The notes beneath the pieces were generated by a model. It was not told the origin of the DNA and ran no database searches. It saw only the letters and a list, made by a program, of their open reading frames with translations. Both the position numbers and the translations under genes were made by a program. 64,000 nucleotides of DNA from an uncultured Aquimarina sp. (GTDB taxonomy: Bacteria; Bacteroidota; Bacteroidia; Flavobacteriales; Flavobacteriaceae): assembly GCA_947496555.1 (NCBI GenBank), contig CANMDH010000015.1, positions 49,124 through 113,123 of the forward strand, in the 5' to 3' direction. Positions 63,987 to 64,000 of the stretch are shown piece by piece (position 1 is the first letter of the stretch; each line of letters begins with the position of its first letter).

Positions 63987-64000
63987 ATGACAAACGAAGA
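63987..64000 (+). CDS. possible start of a gene cut off by the window end
   Basis: ATG ACA AAC GAA runs to the last base (MTNE...), directly after an inverted repeat. Too short to identify. Confidence 0.3.

Overview
The window reads as chromosomal DNA of a marine-type member of the Bacteroidota, most likely family Flavobacteriaceae. The evidence is AT-rich composition, a type IX secretion sorting domain on a subtilisin-like protease, an abundance of lipoproteins and small families typical of this group (DUF6090, DUF6503-like, DUF4136, CarboxypepD_reg-like), a TonB-dependent receptor, and several perfect copies of the Bacteroidota -7 promoter element TAnnTTTG upstream of genes. A genus such as Aquimarina or a relative is only a guess. 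I found no rRNA, tRNA, CRISPR array, prophage or insertion sequence.

Layout. 1-6474: the end of an operon of MacB/FtsX-type ABC permeases (one truncated by the window edge, two complete) with its ATPase. 6594-14378: a CarboxypepD_reg-like protein, a small lipoprotein, a DUF6090 protein, and an ABC-2 permease fused to an M1 aminopeptidase with its ATPase. 14493-20955: a lipoprotein, hemB, a TerB-like protein, a monohaem cytochrome c, a CNNM/CBS protein overlapping an alkylguanine-DNA methyltransferase, a serine hydrolase overlapping a 3'-5' exonuclease, and a small hypothetical. 22318-31446 (minus strand): a compact molybdenum and purine module running xdhA-xdhB-membrane protein-xdhC-guanine deaminase-TfoX-like-modA-Mop-modB-modC. 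The genes overlap closely and together link molybdate uptake to guanine-to-xanthine-to-urate oxidation. 31509-37831: cyclase-family hydrolase, HSL esterase, TlpA-like lipoprotein, zinc-free quinone oxidoreductase, APC permease and small membrane/hypothetical proteins. 37982-41908: a large secreted subtilase with FnIII, GEVED, MAM-like, CBM5/12-like and T9SS domains. 42089-48401: YheT-like hydrolase, bestrophin, SDR, AraC regulator, thioesterase, EamA exporter, ArsC-like and DinB-like proteins. 48470-53565: beta-lactamase-fold lipoprotein, DUF3298 lipoprotein, metB-like enzyme and gdhA. 53694-59663: DUF4136 lipoprotein, TPR protein, recO, haem-type TonB receptor, a HAD phosphatase with no conventional start codon, an NTF2-like protein and a lipoprotein. 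60211-64000: a sodium/sugar-type symporter followed by a membrane-anchored AraC regulator, a YceI protein and a poorly coding tail.

The points most worth a second look are: (1) a compact structured minus-strand RNA candidate at about 21975-22124, with an 11-bp long-range closing helix, its own intrinsic terminator and a promoter-like upstream sequence; (2) the HAD phosphatase, whose catalytic motif is encoded upstream of every ATG/GTG/TTG and seems to need a CTG start; (3) an orphan minus-strand transcription unit at 59730-59941, with a strong terminator but only tiny ORFs; (4) the fused molybdate/xanthine module and its unassigned four-helix membrane protein. All annotations come from reading the sequence; no database search was run.
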